Assembly: GCA_964439745.1 (NCBI GenBank)
Contig: CAYTQK010000003.1
Coordinates: 1-32,620, forward strand
Source: CAYTQK01 sp964439745
Lineage (GTDB): Bacteria; Desulfobacterota; Desulfobacteria; Desulfobacterales; Desulfosudaceae
Direction of reading: 5' to 3'
Length of the DNA: 32,620 bases
Numbering within the stretch: position 1 is the stretch's first letter; each line of letters starts with the position of its first letter. Positions 26,677 to 32,620 of the stretch are shown in pieces. Under the pieces are notes generated by a model, which saw only the letters and a program-made list of their open reading frames with translations, did no database searches and had not been told where the DNA came from. Both the position numbers and the translations under genes were made by a program.

Positions 26677-27465
26677 ATGACAGAAAAAATGAATATCCTG
26701 TTGGTCGATGACGAGAAGAAATTTCTGGATTCGCTGGCAGAGCGGTTCCGCCTGAAGGGTTTCGAGCCATTGCTGGCCGCCAGCGGCCAGGAAGCCCTCG
26801 CAATCGCCGAAAAGAACGACATCCAGGCGGCCGTGGTGGACCTGAAGATGCCGGACATGGACGGGCTGGATACCATCAGCCGTCTCAAGGAGAAACAGCC
26901 CGGCATCAGAACCGTTCTTCTGACCGGTTTCGGGGACGACAAAACCCGGGAAGCGGCCGAAGCCCTGGACGCCCATTATTTTGAAAAAGACGCCATGGGC
27001 GGCTTCTGGGAGTTTGTCAAGGGGATCGGCCGCAAAACCCTGAACGTGCTGCTGGTCGATGACGAGCAGAAGTTCCTGGATGCCATTGCCGACCGCATCC
27101 GGCTGAAGGGATTTGAACCCTTCATGGCCAACAGCGGCCAGGAGGCTCTGGAGATTGCCCGGCAGCAGACGATTTACGCGGCCGTGGTCGATCTGAAGAT
27201 GCCGGATATGGACGGCCTGGTGACCATCACCAAGCTCAAGGAAATTCATCCGGATATCCGTACCGTCCTGTTGACCGGCTTTGGCGATGAAAAGGTGCAG
27301 GAAGCGGCCGAAGCCCTGAATGCCGCCTATTTTGAAAAAGACGCCATGGGGGGCTTCTGGAATTTTATGAAGCGCCTGCAGAAGAATCTGGAAGACAGCA
27401 TGGTCGACGCCACCATGGCGGGCTATTCCGATTCTTCGGCCAAGGACAAGACCGGCCGGAAATGA
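26677..27465 (+). CDS. Tandem double-receiver protein
   Basis: A 262-aa protein of two receiver domains and a short polar tail. Phosphoacceptors are Asp55 and Asp172, each in AVVDLKMPDMDGL. Both domains carry TGFGD and an unusual end, YFEKDAMGGFW, where the usual Lys-Pro is Lys-Asp. The two halves are 117 residues (351 bases) apart and very similar in DNA as well, so this is a fairly recent internal duplication. There is no output domain, so it probably acts as a phosphate store, sink or protein-binding switch. AAAGGA precedes the ATG. It follows the small membrane protein by 26 bases. Confidence 0.92.
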   Translation: MTEKMNILLVDDEKKFLDSLAERFRLKGFEPLLAASGQEALAIAEKNDIQAAVVDLKMPDMDGLDTISRLKEKQPGIRTVLLTGFGDDKTREAAEALDAHYFEKDAMGGFWEFVKGIGRKTLNVLLVDDEQKFLDAIADRIRLKGFEPFMANSGQEALEIARQQTIYAAVVDLKMPDMDGLVTITKLKEIHPDIRTVLLTGFGDEKVQEAAEALNAAYFEKDAMGGFWNFMKRLQKNLEDSMVDATMAGYSDSSAKDKTGRK

Positions 27466-27480
27466 CCCTGGTCGGGTAGA

Positions 27481-27508
27481 GGCGGTTGCCGACAGGTCGG
27501 CATCCGCT
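27481..27508 (+). other. Stem-loop after the double-receiver gene
   Basis: GCGG, a T-T mismatch and TGCCGA pair with TCGGCA and CCGC around a CAGG loop, 15 bases beyond the stop. It is the first of several paired elements in this 203-base gap; a second possible helix joins ACGGGC (27511-27516) and GCCCGT (27553-27558). Confidence 0.4.
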
Positions 27509-27578
27509 CAACGGGCGCGATGCCCCGGCGGAATAGCCCCCTTCGGGTCAAGGCCCGTGGGTGGCGGGAAACCCTGAA

Positions 27579-27602
27579 CGCCGGAGGTGTGGCGCCTTTT
27601 TT
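27579..27602 (+). terminator. Possible intrinsic terminator between the two receiver genes
   Basis: CGCC (27579-27582) pairs with GGCG (27591-27594) and is followed by CC and six T. The stem is short, but the T run is clear. It would separate the double-receiver message from the fused regulator, or act as an attenuator for the latter. Confidence 0.35.
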
Positions 27603-27668
27603 CCCCCGACCGGCGTCCCGTCGTTAGGAAAAGCCCCCTTGGTGAGGGGCGGCGGAAACGAATCAGAT

Positions 27669-29645
27669 ATGGCCGTTGAAGACGACAATATCACCGTATT
27701 GCTGGTGGACGACGAAAAAAAGTTTCTGGATTCCATCTCCGAACGGATCCGCCTGAAAGGGTTTGCCGCCCTGGCGGCGTCCAGCGGGGAGGAAGCCCTG
27801 GAAATCGCCCGCTCGCAGCGGGTCGAACTGGCCATTGTGGACCAGCGCATGCCCGGCATGGATGGTCTGACCACCATCACCAAGCTGCGGGAGATTTCAC
27901 CGGTCATGCGCACCGTCCTGCTGACCGGGTTTGGCACGGACAAGCTCAAGGAAGCGGCCGAGGCCCTGGACGCCGATTACTTTGAAAAAGATCGGATGAA
28001 CGATTTCTGGGGGTTTATCCGGCGAATCAGCAACAACAATGAGATGATCATTATCCGTCCCCGCCAGGGAAGGACGGTGGCGGTTGACGGCGACGGGCCG
28101 GAGGCGGGTCTGCAAACGGTGCTGCCGGGCCACGGCCAGCCTGCCGGCGAGGCACCGCCGCCGGGCGGGGCGGACCTGGCCATGGGGCCGTCCTCTTCTT
28201 TTTCCCGGAGTTTGCTGATGACCCGCCTGATCGGTGAATCACCGCCCATGCTGCGGCTGAAAGCGGAGATCCGCAAGGTGGCCCCCCTGGACTGCTCCGT
28301 GCTGATCATCGGGGAAGAAGGCTCCGGCCGTAAACTGGTGGCCGAAACCATTCACCGGCTCAGCCCGCGGTATGACGGCCCGTTTCTGCCGGTCACCTGC
28401 GGTGCCTTCGACGCCGGACTGCTCGGCGAGGAGCTTTTTGCCGAAGAGCGGCCGGCCGCTTCCCGCGGCCATTACCGGCCCCGGAAAAGTATTTTTGAAA
28501 CCGCCGCCGGCGGGACCATCCTGCTGGCGGAGATCAACAACGCCCCGGCTTCCATTCAGGAGGGAGTACGACAGCGCCTGGAAAAAGGCGTCGCCGCCGG
28601 TTCGGACGGCCGGGACTTGCCCCTGGACGTGCGGGTGCTGGCGGCTGCCGACCTGTCGCTGGCGGAAAAAATTGCCGCCGGCGAATTCCAGCAGCCCTTG
28701 TATGAATTGCTCAACGCCTTTTCCATCCATATCCCCCCGCTACGGGACCGGCCGGCCGATATCCCGCTGTTGAGCCATTATTTTCTGGATTTGTATCGAA
28801 AAGAGCTTGACAAAAATGTCAAAGAGATATCCGATGAGGTAGTAAATCTGCTGGCAGACCACTCCTTTCCCGGCAACGTACGGGAGCTGGAAAACGTCAT
28901 TCAGCACGCCGTGATTCTGTGCGAAGGCGAGCAGATTACCGTCGACCATCTGCCTGCAAGCCTGTCCCGGCCGGCATCGGCCGGGACCTCCGCCGACAAG
29001 GAAGAGCTGGTCACCCTGGCGGAACTCGAGGATCAGTACATCGAGAAGGTAGTGCAGGCAACAAACGGTAATAAAAGCGAGGCGGCCAGGATTCTGGGCA
29101 TCAACCGGGCCTCGCTGTGGCGCAAACTGAAAAAAAGGGGGGGCGCTATGGACAGTGCGCGACCGATAAAATTGTTAATCGTCGATGATGACGAAAAGTT
29201 TCTCAATACCATTGCCGAACGGCTGGGTCTCAAGGATTTTGACGTGACCACCGCCGCCGACGGCCAACAGGCCATCGAGGCCGCGGACCAAGGTTCCTTT
29301 GATGTGGCCATCCTGGATTTGAATATGCCCGGCATGGACGGCAAGGAACTGCTGAAGACCCTGAAAGAGAACAACCCCTTTCTGGAGGCGGTCATGCTGA
29401 CCGGGTATGCCTCCATTGATTCGGCCGTGGAATGCACCAAGCTGGGTGCTTACGGCTACCTGGAAAAGCCCTATGATTTTGAGAATCTGCTGAACATTCT
29501 CAAAGATGCTTACCAGGCCCGGTTGAAAAAGAAATTCGAAAAAGACTCCCAGCGGCTTTCGGAAATCGAGGCGCTGTCCGTGGGTTCGGGTTCTTCTTTG
29601 AGCATCCTGCGGTCCCTGCGGCAGCTTGATCGAGAGAAGAAATAA
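27669..29645 (+). CDS. Receiver-(degenerate sigma54 AAA)-Fis-receiver regulator
   Basis: A 658-aa fusion. Receiver 1 is residues 8-120 (Asp58, YFEKD). An NtrC-like AAA domain spans about 187-430. Its Walker A reads GEEGSGRK with Arg221 at the lysine site, Walker B reads GGTILLAEI with Ala287 for aspartate, the GAFTGA loop is missing, and the usual arginine of the DLYYRLN stretch is absent. It should neither hydrolyse ATP nor open sigma54 promoters. The DNA-binding Fis helix-turn-helix (NKSEAARILGINRASLWRKL, about 462-481) is intact. Receiver 2 (about 500-620, Asp550, YLEKPYD) follows, with a charged tail. An A7G7 tract and an in-frame ATG (29148) lie at the last junction, so a separate receiver may also be made. 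Start chosen at ATG 27669, where the receiver begins. Confidence 0.88.
   Translation: MAVEDDNITVLLVDDEKKFLDSISERIRLKGFAALAASSGEEALEIARSQRVELAIVDQRMPGMDGLTTITKLREISPVMRTVLLTGFGTDKLKEAAEALDADYFEKDRMNDFWGFIRRISNNNEMIIIRPRQGRTVAVDGDGPEAGLQTVLPGHGQPAGEAPPPGGADLAMGPSSSFSRSLLMTRLIGESPPMLRLKAEIRKVAPLDCSVLIIGEEGSGRKLVAETIHRLSPRYDGPFLPVTCGAFDAGLLGEELFAEERPAASRGHYRPRKSIFETAAGGTILLAEINNAPASIQEGVRQRLEKGVAAGSDGRDLPLDVRVLAAADLSLAEKIAAGEFQQPLYELLNAFSIHIPPLRDRPADIPLLSHYFLDLYRKELDKNVKEISDEVVNLLADHSFPGNVRELENVIQHAVILCEGEQITVDHLPASLSRPASAGTSADKEELVTLAELEDQYIEKVVQATNGNKSEAARILGINRASLWRKLKKRGGAMDSARPIKLLIVDDDEKFLNTIAERLGLKDFDVTTAADGQQAIEAADQGSFDVAILDLNMPGMDGKELLKTLKENNPFLEAVMLTGYASIDSAVECTKLGAYGYLEKPYDFENLLNILKDAYQARLKKKFEKDSQRLSEIEALSVGSGSSLSILRSLRQLDREKK
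29130..29150 (+). promoter_or_regulatory. A7G7 tract and internal start at a domain junction
   Basis: Seven A (29130-29136) then seven G (29137-29143) are followed four bases later by an in-frame ATG (29148) that begins the second receiver. The purine run can act as a ribosome site and is also prone to polymerase slippage; a one-base shift leads to a stop shortly after (for example TAA at 29167). Confidence 0.45.
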
Positions 29646-29654
29646 GGGCAGGGC

Positions 29655-29676
29655 GACCGGGGCCACGGTCCCGGTC
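29655..29676 (+). other. Stem-loop after the fused regulator gene
   Basis: GACCGGG (29655-29661) pairs perfectly with CCCGGTC (29670-29676), ten bases past the stop. There is no T run, so it is at most a weak terminator for the plus-strand operon. Confidence 0.35.
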
Positions 29677-29693
29677 TGAGGGGCGTATTCCGG

Positions 29694-29717
29694 AAAAAAA
29701 CCGCACCGGTGTGCCGG
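29694..29717 (-). terminator. Intrinsic terminator of the four-helix membrane protein gene
   Basis: On the minus strand a GC-rich hairpin (CCGGCAC with GTGCGG, one bulged G) is followed directly by seven T. It lies 16 bases beyond the stop at 29734 and separates this gene from the convergent regulator. Confidence 0.7.
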
Positions 29718-29733
29718 CGGCAGGAAGTTATTC

Positions 29734-30165
29734 TTACCGCAGGACCCCGGTTTTTTTCAGCTGAAAAAGATATCCGCAGACCACCAGTGAGACGGCCATG
29801 CCGATGACCACCCCGGCCAGGCCGCTGCCGCTGTTCAACTGCGCGGCGGCCCCGCCGAAAAGAAAGTGGCCCGTCATATTCCCCAGGTTGACCAGGAAAA
29901 CCCCGACAAATACGTAAAAAGCGTGGCGGTGCATCTGAAAGAGCAGGAAACTGCCGACCAGGTTGGCGGCCGGCAGCAGACCGCCCAGGCTCCAGGTCAG
30001 GGCGGCCCGTTTCAGGGCGGCCAGATCTTCTCCGGCCAGGTCGGGCGGCGCGGTAAACAGGCCCAGCAGGGAGAGCAGGGCGGTCACCCCGCTGAAGCCG
30101 TAGAACAGCACAATGATCCATACCCACAAGGGGCGCCGGCCGGTAAAGCGAAAAGAGTTTGTCAT
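29734..30165 (-). CDS. Four-helix membrane protein of unknown function
   Basis: A 143-aa protein with four hydrophobic helices: about 13-36 (WVWIIVLFYGFSGVTALLSL), 58-77, 82-103 and 113-135. The first loop is acidic (APPDLAGEDLAA). No charged catalytic motif is visible. I do not recognise the family; it resembles the many small inner-membrane proteins of unknown role. The ribosome site before the ATG is weak, but a good terminator follows the gene. It lies downstream of the SLC13 carrier in the same direction, separated by a strong hairpin. Confidence 0.7.
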   Translation of the reverse strand: MTNSFRFTGRRPLWVWIIVLFYGFSGVTALLSLLGLFTAPPDLAGEDLAALKRAALTWSLGGLLPAANLVGSFLLFQMHRHAFYVFVGVFLVNLGNMTGHFLFGGAAAQLNSGSGLAGVVIGMAVSLVVCGYLFQLKKTGVLR

Positions 30166-30203
30166 GGCGTTTCTGCCGGGTTGAAATGTTTTCTTGCAGA
30201 TAG

Positions 30204-30244
30204 CAAGGGGTTTTCCCCGGGCCGAAGCCGGGGAAAACCCCTTG
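30204..30244. terminator. Perfect 17-pair hairpin downstream of the SLC13 carrier
   Basis: CAAGGGGTTTTCCCCGG (30204-30220) is exactly complementary to 30228-30244, with a seven-base loop. It lies about 60 bases past the carrier stop, before the next minus-strand gene. No long T run follows on the minus strand, so it may end or stabilise the carrier message; on the plus strand TTATATTT follows. Confidence 0.5.
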
Positions 30245-30305
30245 TTATATTTGAATCCGGAGATTTCTGCTTCACCTAAGTCAAAAATTTACGGAAATAT
30301 CCGGG

Positions 30306-31922
30306 TTAGACACCGCCGCTCTGCAGTACCTGCTGCGCGGTTTCCAGAATATGCTCGGGAAAGCCGATCAGTGAATAGGTGCCCCAGACGGCGACCACCC
30401 AGACCACCACCATGCACAGGACCCACAGGAGCAGACCGTACTTGATGAAGTCCACCGGGGCGATGGCTTTTTCGCCGGTGTCGGGATAGGTGCCCAGGCC
30501 GTAAACGATGGCGTTGTTGGGCGTACCCACGATGAGAAAATGGGCAAAGGAAGTGGCAAAGGCCACGGCCATGCCGGATGCCCACGGTTCACCGGCCACG
30601 CCGCTCATGATGCCCATGGGAATGACGATGGGACCCAGCAGGGCCGTGGTGCCGGCGTCGGACATGAAGTTGGTCATCAGCCCGGAGAAGGAGGAGAGTC
30701 CCACCCAGAGGCCGAATCCCTGGCTCATGCCGGCGTAGTTCATCACTTCCATGACGCTCTGGGCCAGCCACAGCGCGGCGCCGCTCTCCTTGAGCAGGGC
30801 GCCCAGGGTCAGCGCACCGCAGTACATGAACCAGGCGTCCCAGGAGATGCCGTTGAGGATCTTGTTCCAGTCGGTGGTCTTGAAAATGACCGGGATCAGC
30901 AGCGCCAGCAGGGCGGGGCCGCCCAGGCCGAGTCCGTGACCACCGAAGATCCACAACAGGAGGATCAAAAGGAGCATGCCGAAGGTGACGTATTCCTTGT
31001 ACTGCATCTTGCCCATCTTGCGGGTTTCTTCGTTAATGGCCTTCAGGCCGGGGGTGAGGTTCTTGTTCCTGATCTTCCGGGAAAATAAAAGGATCATGTA
31101 CCCCGCCACCAGCAGCCCCAGAAACGGCACCATGGGAAAACCATATTTCATCCAGGTGAAGAAATCCATGGACACGCCGTACTTATCCCAGAAGCCCATC
31201 ATGATGACGTTCCGGCCGCCGGCCGCCGGCGAGCCCACCCCGCCCACGTTGAGGGCGAAACAGAGGGTGAACAGCAGGAACTTGGCCAGGTGGATGTCGT
31301 GCTCAATCTTCCCGGCAGGACTGTTGGCCGAAACCACGCCGAAATAAACCGCCATCATAACCGGCGTCATGAAGGCGCACATGGCGTGGGCCGAGATAAA
31401 GGATCCGATGATGGCCATGCTGATGCACAAGACGAAAATGGGAAGATAAAATCCCTTGGTCCAGCCCAGGATCCAGGTGGCCAGCCGCTTGTGCAGGCCC
31501 ACGTCAAGGACGGCCACGCCCATGGCCAGCCACCCCAGCGAAACGCGGGGGGCGTCGCCGGCCAGGGTCTCGCCGATCAGGGTCGGGGGTGGCTGGTGCA
31601 GAAAATCGGCCAGAAACGGCATGAGAATGCCGGTCAGGCCGATGGGAATGGCCTCGGTGGCGAAAAAGATGATGGCCATGGGAATGATGCCCAGCACCAG
31701 CATGGTCTTTTCCGCGGCTTCCTCGGGATTGTCGGCTATTTCCCATTTTATCATCTGGTCGGCAAAGCCTTTTTCCGAAACCACCGTAACGATGCTGTCC
31801 GGGGTGGGCAGGACAAAACCGACAATCAGAAAAATAGCGATGCCGAGGCACAGCCAGAGAGCCTTGTTGGCCAGCAGGCCGCCTTCGCCTTCCTTGTGGT
31901 CCAGTTCGTGTCCATGACTCAT
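30306..31922 (-). CDS. SLC13/DASS-family anion:Na+ symporter
   Basis: A 538-aa inner-membrane carrier with about 11-13 helices. It belongs to the divalent anion:sodium symporter group by ATEAIPIGLTGILMP, FISAHAMCAFMTPV, the GSPAAGGRN stretch, TNFMSDAGTTALLGP and VGTPNNAIVYGLG, the paired Ser-Asn-Thr/Thr-Pro-like ion-binding sites. Substrates in the group include sulfate, succinate and other dicarboxylates; which one is not readable here. The N terminus is soluble and His-rich (MSHGHELDHKEGEGG). I chose the ATG at 31922 for its AAGGAG site. A CBS-domain gene lies upstream in the same direction and may regulate it. Confidence 0.88.
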   Translation of the reverse strand: MSHGHELDHKEGEGGLLANKALWLCLGIAIFLIVGFVLPTPDSIVTVVSEKGFADQMIKWEIADNPEEAAEKTMLVLGIIPMAIIFFATEAIPIGLTGILMPFLADFLHQPPPTLIGETLAGDAPRVSLGWLAMGVAVLDVGLHKRLATWILGWTKGFYLPIFVLCISMAIIGSFISAHAMCAFMTPVMMAVYFGVVSANSPAGKIEHDIHLAKFLLFTLCFALNVGGVGSPAAGGRNVIMMGFWDKYGVSMDFFTWMKYGFPMVPFLGLLVAGYMILLFSRKIRNKNLTPGLKAINEETRKMGKMQYKEYVTFGMLLLILLLWIFGGHGLGLGGPALLALLIPVIFKTTDWNKILNGISWDAWFMYCGALTLGALLKESGAALWLAQSVMEVMNYAGMSQGFGLWVGLSSFSGLMTNFMSDAGTTALLGPIVIPMGIMSGVAGEPWASGMAVAFATSFAHFLIVGTPNNAIVYGLGTYPDTGEKAIAPVDFIKYGLLLWVLCMVVVWVVAVWGTYSLIGFPEHILETAQQVLQSGGV

Positions 31923-31982
31923 AAATACACTCCTTTTGGTTTTGATTTCATATTTTTTCGGAGCAGAGCCTGGAGAGAACAC

Positions 31983-31999
31983 CGATCACGAAGTGATCG
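31983..31999. other. Short perfect hairpin before the SLC13 gene
   Basis: CGATCAC (31983-31989) pairs with GTGATCG (31993-31999), three-base loop. It lies within a larger set of nested arms: AGAGAAC (31974-31980) with GTTCTCT (32065-32071), CCGCCCC (32003-32009) with GGGGCGG (32059-32065), and CCGGCG (32037-32042) with CGCCGG (32055-32060). The last two pairings share bases and cannot form together. Confidence 0.4.
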
Positions 32000-32069
32000 T
32001 TCCCGCCCCATCCCGCTCTTTTGTTTTCAGCAGGGTCCGGCGTCTGCAAAAACGCGCCGGGGCGGTTCT

Positions 32070-32620
32070 CTAAAGGGTTTTTATCTTGTCACAGACCGCC
32101 TGGAAAACATCGGTCAGCCGGAGAATCCCGGTGATCTTGTCCTGGTCGTTCAAGACCAGCAAGGAATGGTGCTGCCCCAGCATAAGCTGATGAATGGCCA
32201 TCCGCATGGAGTCGGTTTCCTTGATGAATTCGCCCTGGGTGGGGATGTACATGCAGTTTTTGACTTTCAGGTTGGCCGCCTTGCGGCACATGTCATCCAG
32301 GGACTGGGTCAGCAGGGCGTGGTCTTCCAGCATGGACTGCAGAAACTTGAGGTTCAGGCCGCTGGTGGCGATGCGGCCCAAGGGGCCGGTCTCGGCGATC
32401 TCGTTGTACTTGGGCTCCAGGGCCTTGAGCACGTCCAGCTGGCTCAGTTTGCCGATAATGTGGCCGTGCTTTTCATGATAAACCAACAGCGCCCGGTGCT
32501 TATATCGTTCCTGGTTGATGCGGCCAAACTCTGCCTGGGCTTTTTCCAGTTCCAGGATGGCGCTCTTCAGGGTGGCCTGGTGGGATACGGTGGCATAATC
32601 TTCCAGGGGAATCATCAGGC
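32070..32620 (-). CDS. CBS-domain protein, 5' end outside the window
   Basis: At least 181 residues with two CBS motifs. The first begins LMIPLEDYATVSHQATL and includes YHEKHGHIIGKLSQLDVL. The second begins about residue 116 (VKNCMYIPTQGEFI) and ends LVLNDQDKITGILRLTDVF. CBS pairs bind adenine nucleotides and regulate partner proteins. The frame stays open to the right edge, and the family usually has a few residues before the methionine at 32615, so the true start is probably beyond the window. It lies upstream of the SLC13 carrier, about 150 bases away, which suggests a regulatory link to anion transport. Confidence 0.85.
   Translation of the reverse strand, partial: LMIPLEDYATVSHQATLKSAILELEKAQAEFGRINQERYKHRALLVYHEKHGHIIGKLSQLDVLKALEPKYNEIAETGPLGRIATSGLNLKFLQSMLEDHALLTQSLDDMCRKAANLKVKNCMYIPTQGEFIKETDSMRMAIHQLMLGQHHSLLVLNDQDKITGILRLTDVFQAVCDKIKTL

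Noticed and set aside
27466..27668. c-di-GMP riboswitch or other known aptamer before the fused regulator
   Set aside because: Some short pieces recall the c-di-GMP-I class, but the conserved core blocks are not present in the right order.
29130..29136. dnaX-type programmed -1 frameshift heptamer
   Set aside because: The A-run is out of phase with the A-AAA-AAG rule in the coding frame, so only slippage or internal initiation is kept as an idea.

Overview
The window looks like chromosomal DNA from an anaerobic, GC-rich member of the Desulfobacterota, probably a Desulfobacterales-type sulfate reducer. That is inferred from gene content: atpZ-atpI-atpB-atpE-atpF with no F1 genes beside it, many stand-alone receiver domains with a shared 'VDDEKKF' start, a TauE/SafE permease, an SLC13 carrier paired with a CBS protein, and a Cys-rich HisS. 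No rRNA or other marker fixes the species. I see no tRNA, rRNA, CRISPR array, insertion sequence or phage gene.

Region 1 (1-5.4 kb, minus strand) is a compact biotin operon, bioA-bioF-bioD-bioB. All three junctions are ATGA four-base overlaps. An unrecognised 360-aa protein lies just upstream. Region 2 (5.5-16.1 kb, minus) is a long housekeeping run: hisS, aspS, a thiolase, a 51-aa membrane protein, gyrA, gpsA, radC, a 92-aa cysteine-containing protein and pgk. Region 3 (16.2-18.2 kb, minus) holds two probable lipid-binding proteins, an SCP2-like one and a secreted START-domain one.

Region 4 (18.4-21.8 kb, minus) is the centre of interest: an F0 operon coding, in order, a 322-aa protein made of four fused c-subunit hairpins, then AtpZ, AtpI, AtpB, a normal one-hairpin AtpE and AtpF. 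Hairpins 1 and 4 of the fused protein keep the ion-binding glutamate; hairpins 2 and 3 carry glutamine there. Both c proteins resemble Na+-type rotors with a second glutamate in helix 1. The arrangement suggests a mixed c-ring with fewer ion sites than hairpins, recalling the Acetobacterium woodii hybrid rotor but with a four-hairpin subunit. Hairpins in the mRNA after the fused c gene and after atpE, and a weak start on the former against strong ones on atpB and atpE, could set the subunit ratio.

Region 5 (21.9-29.7 kb) is a divergent signalling cluster. On the minus strand are a receiver, a double-Cache-like membrane histidine kinase, a second receiver, and a histidine-phosphotransferase-like protein with an H-box but no ATP site; they lead straight into the F0 operon. 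On the plus strand are a TauE/SafE permease, a small membrane protein, a double receiver made by internal duplication, and a receiver-AAA-Fis-receiver protein whose sigma54-activator ATPase has lost its key motifs. An A7G7 tract with an in-frame ATG lies at its last domain junction. Together these look like a phosphorelay around a transporter.

Region 6 (29.7-32.6 kb, minus) carries a four-helix membrane protein, an SLC13/DASS-type carrier and a CBS-domain protein that runs off the right edge.
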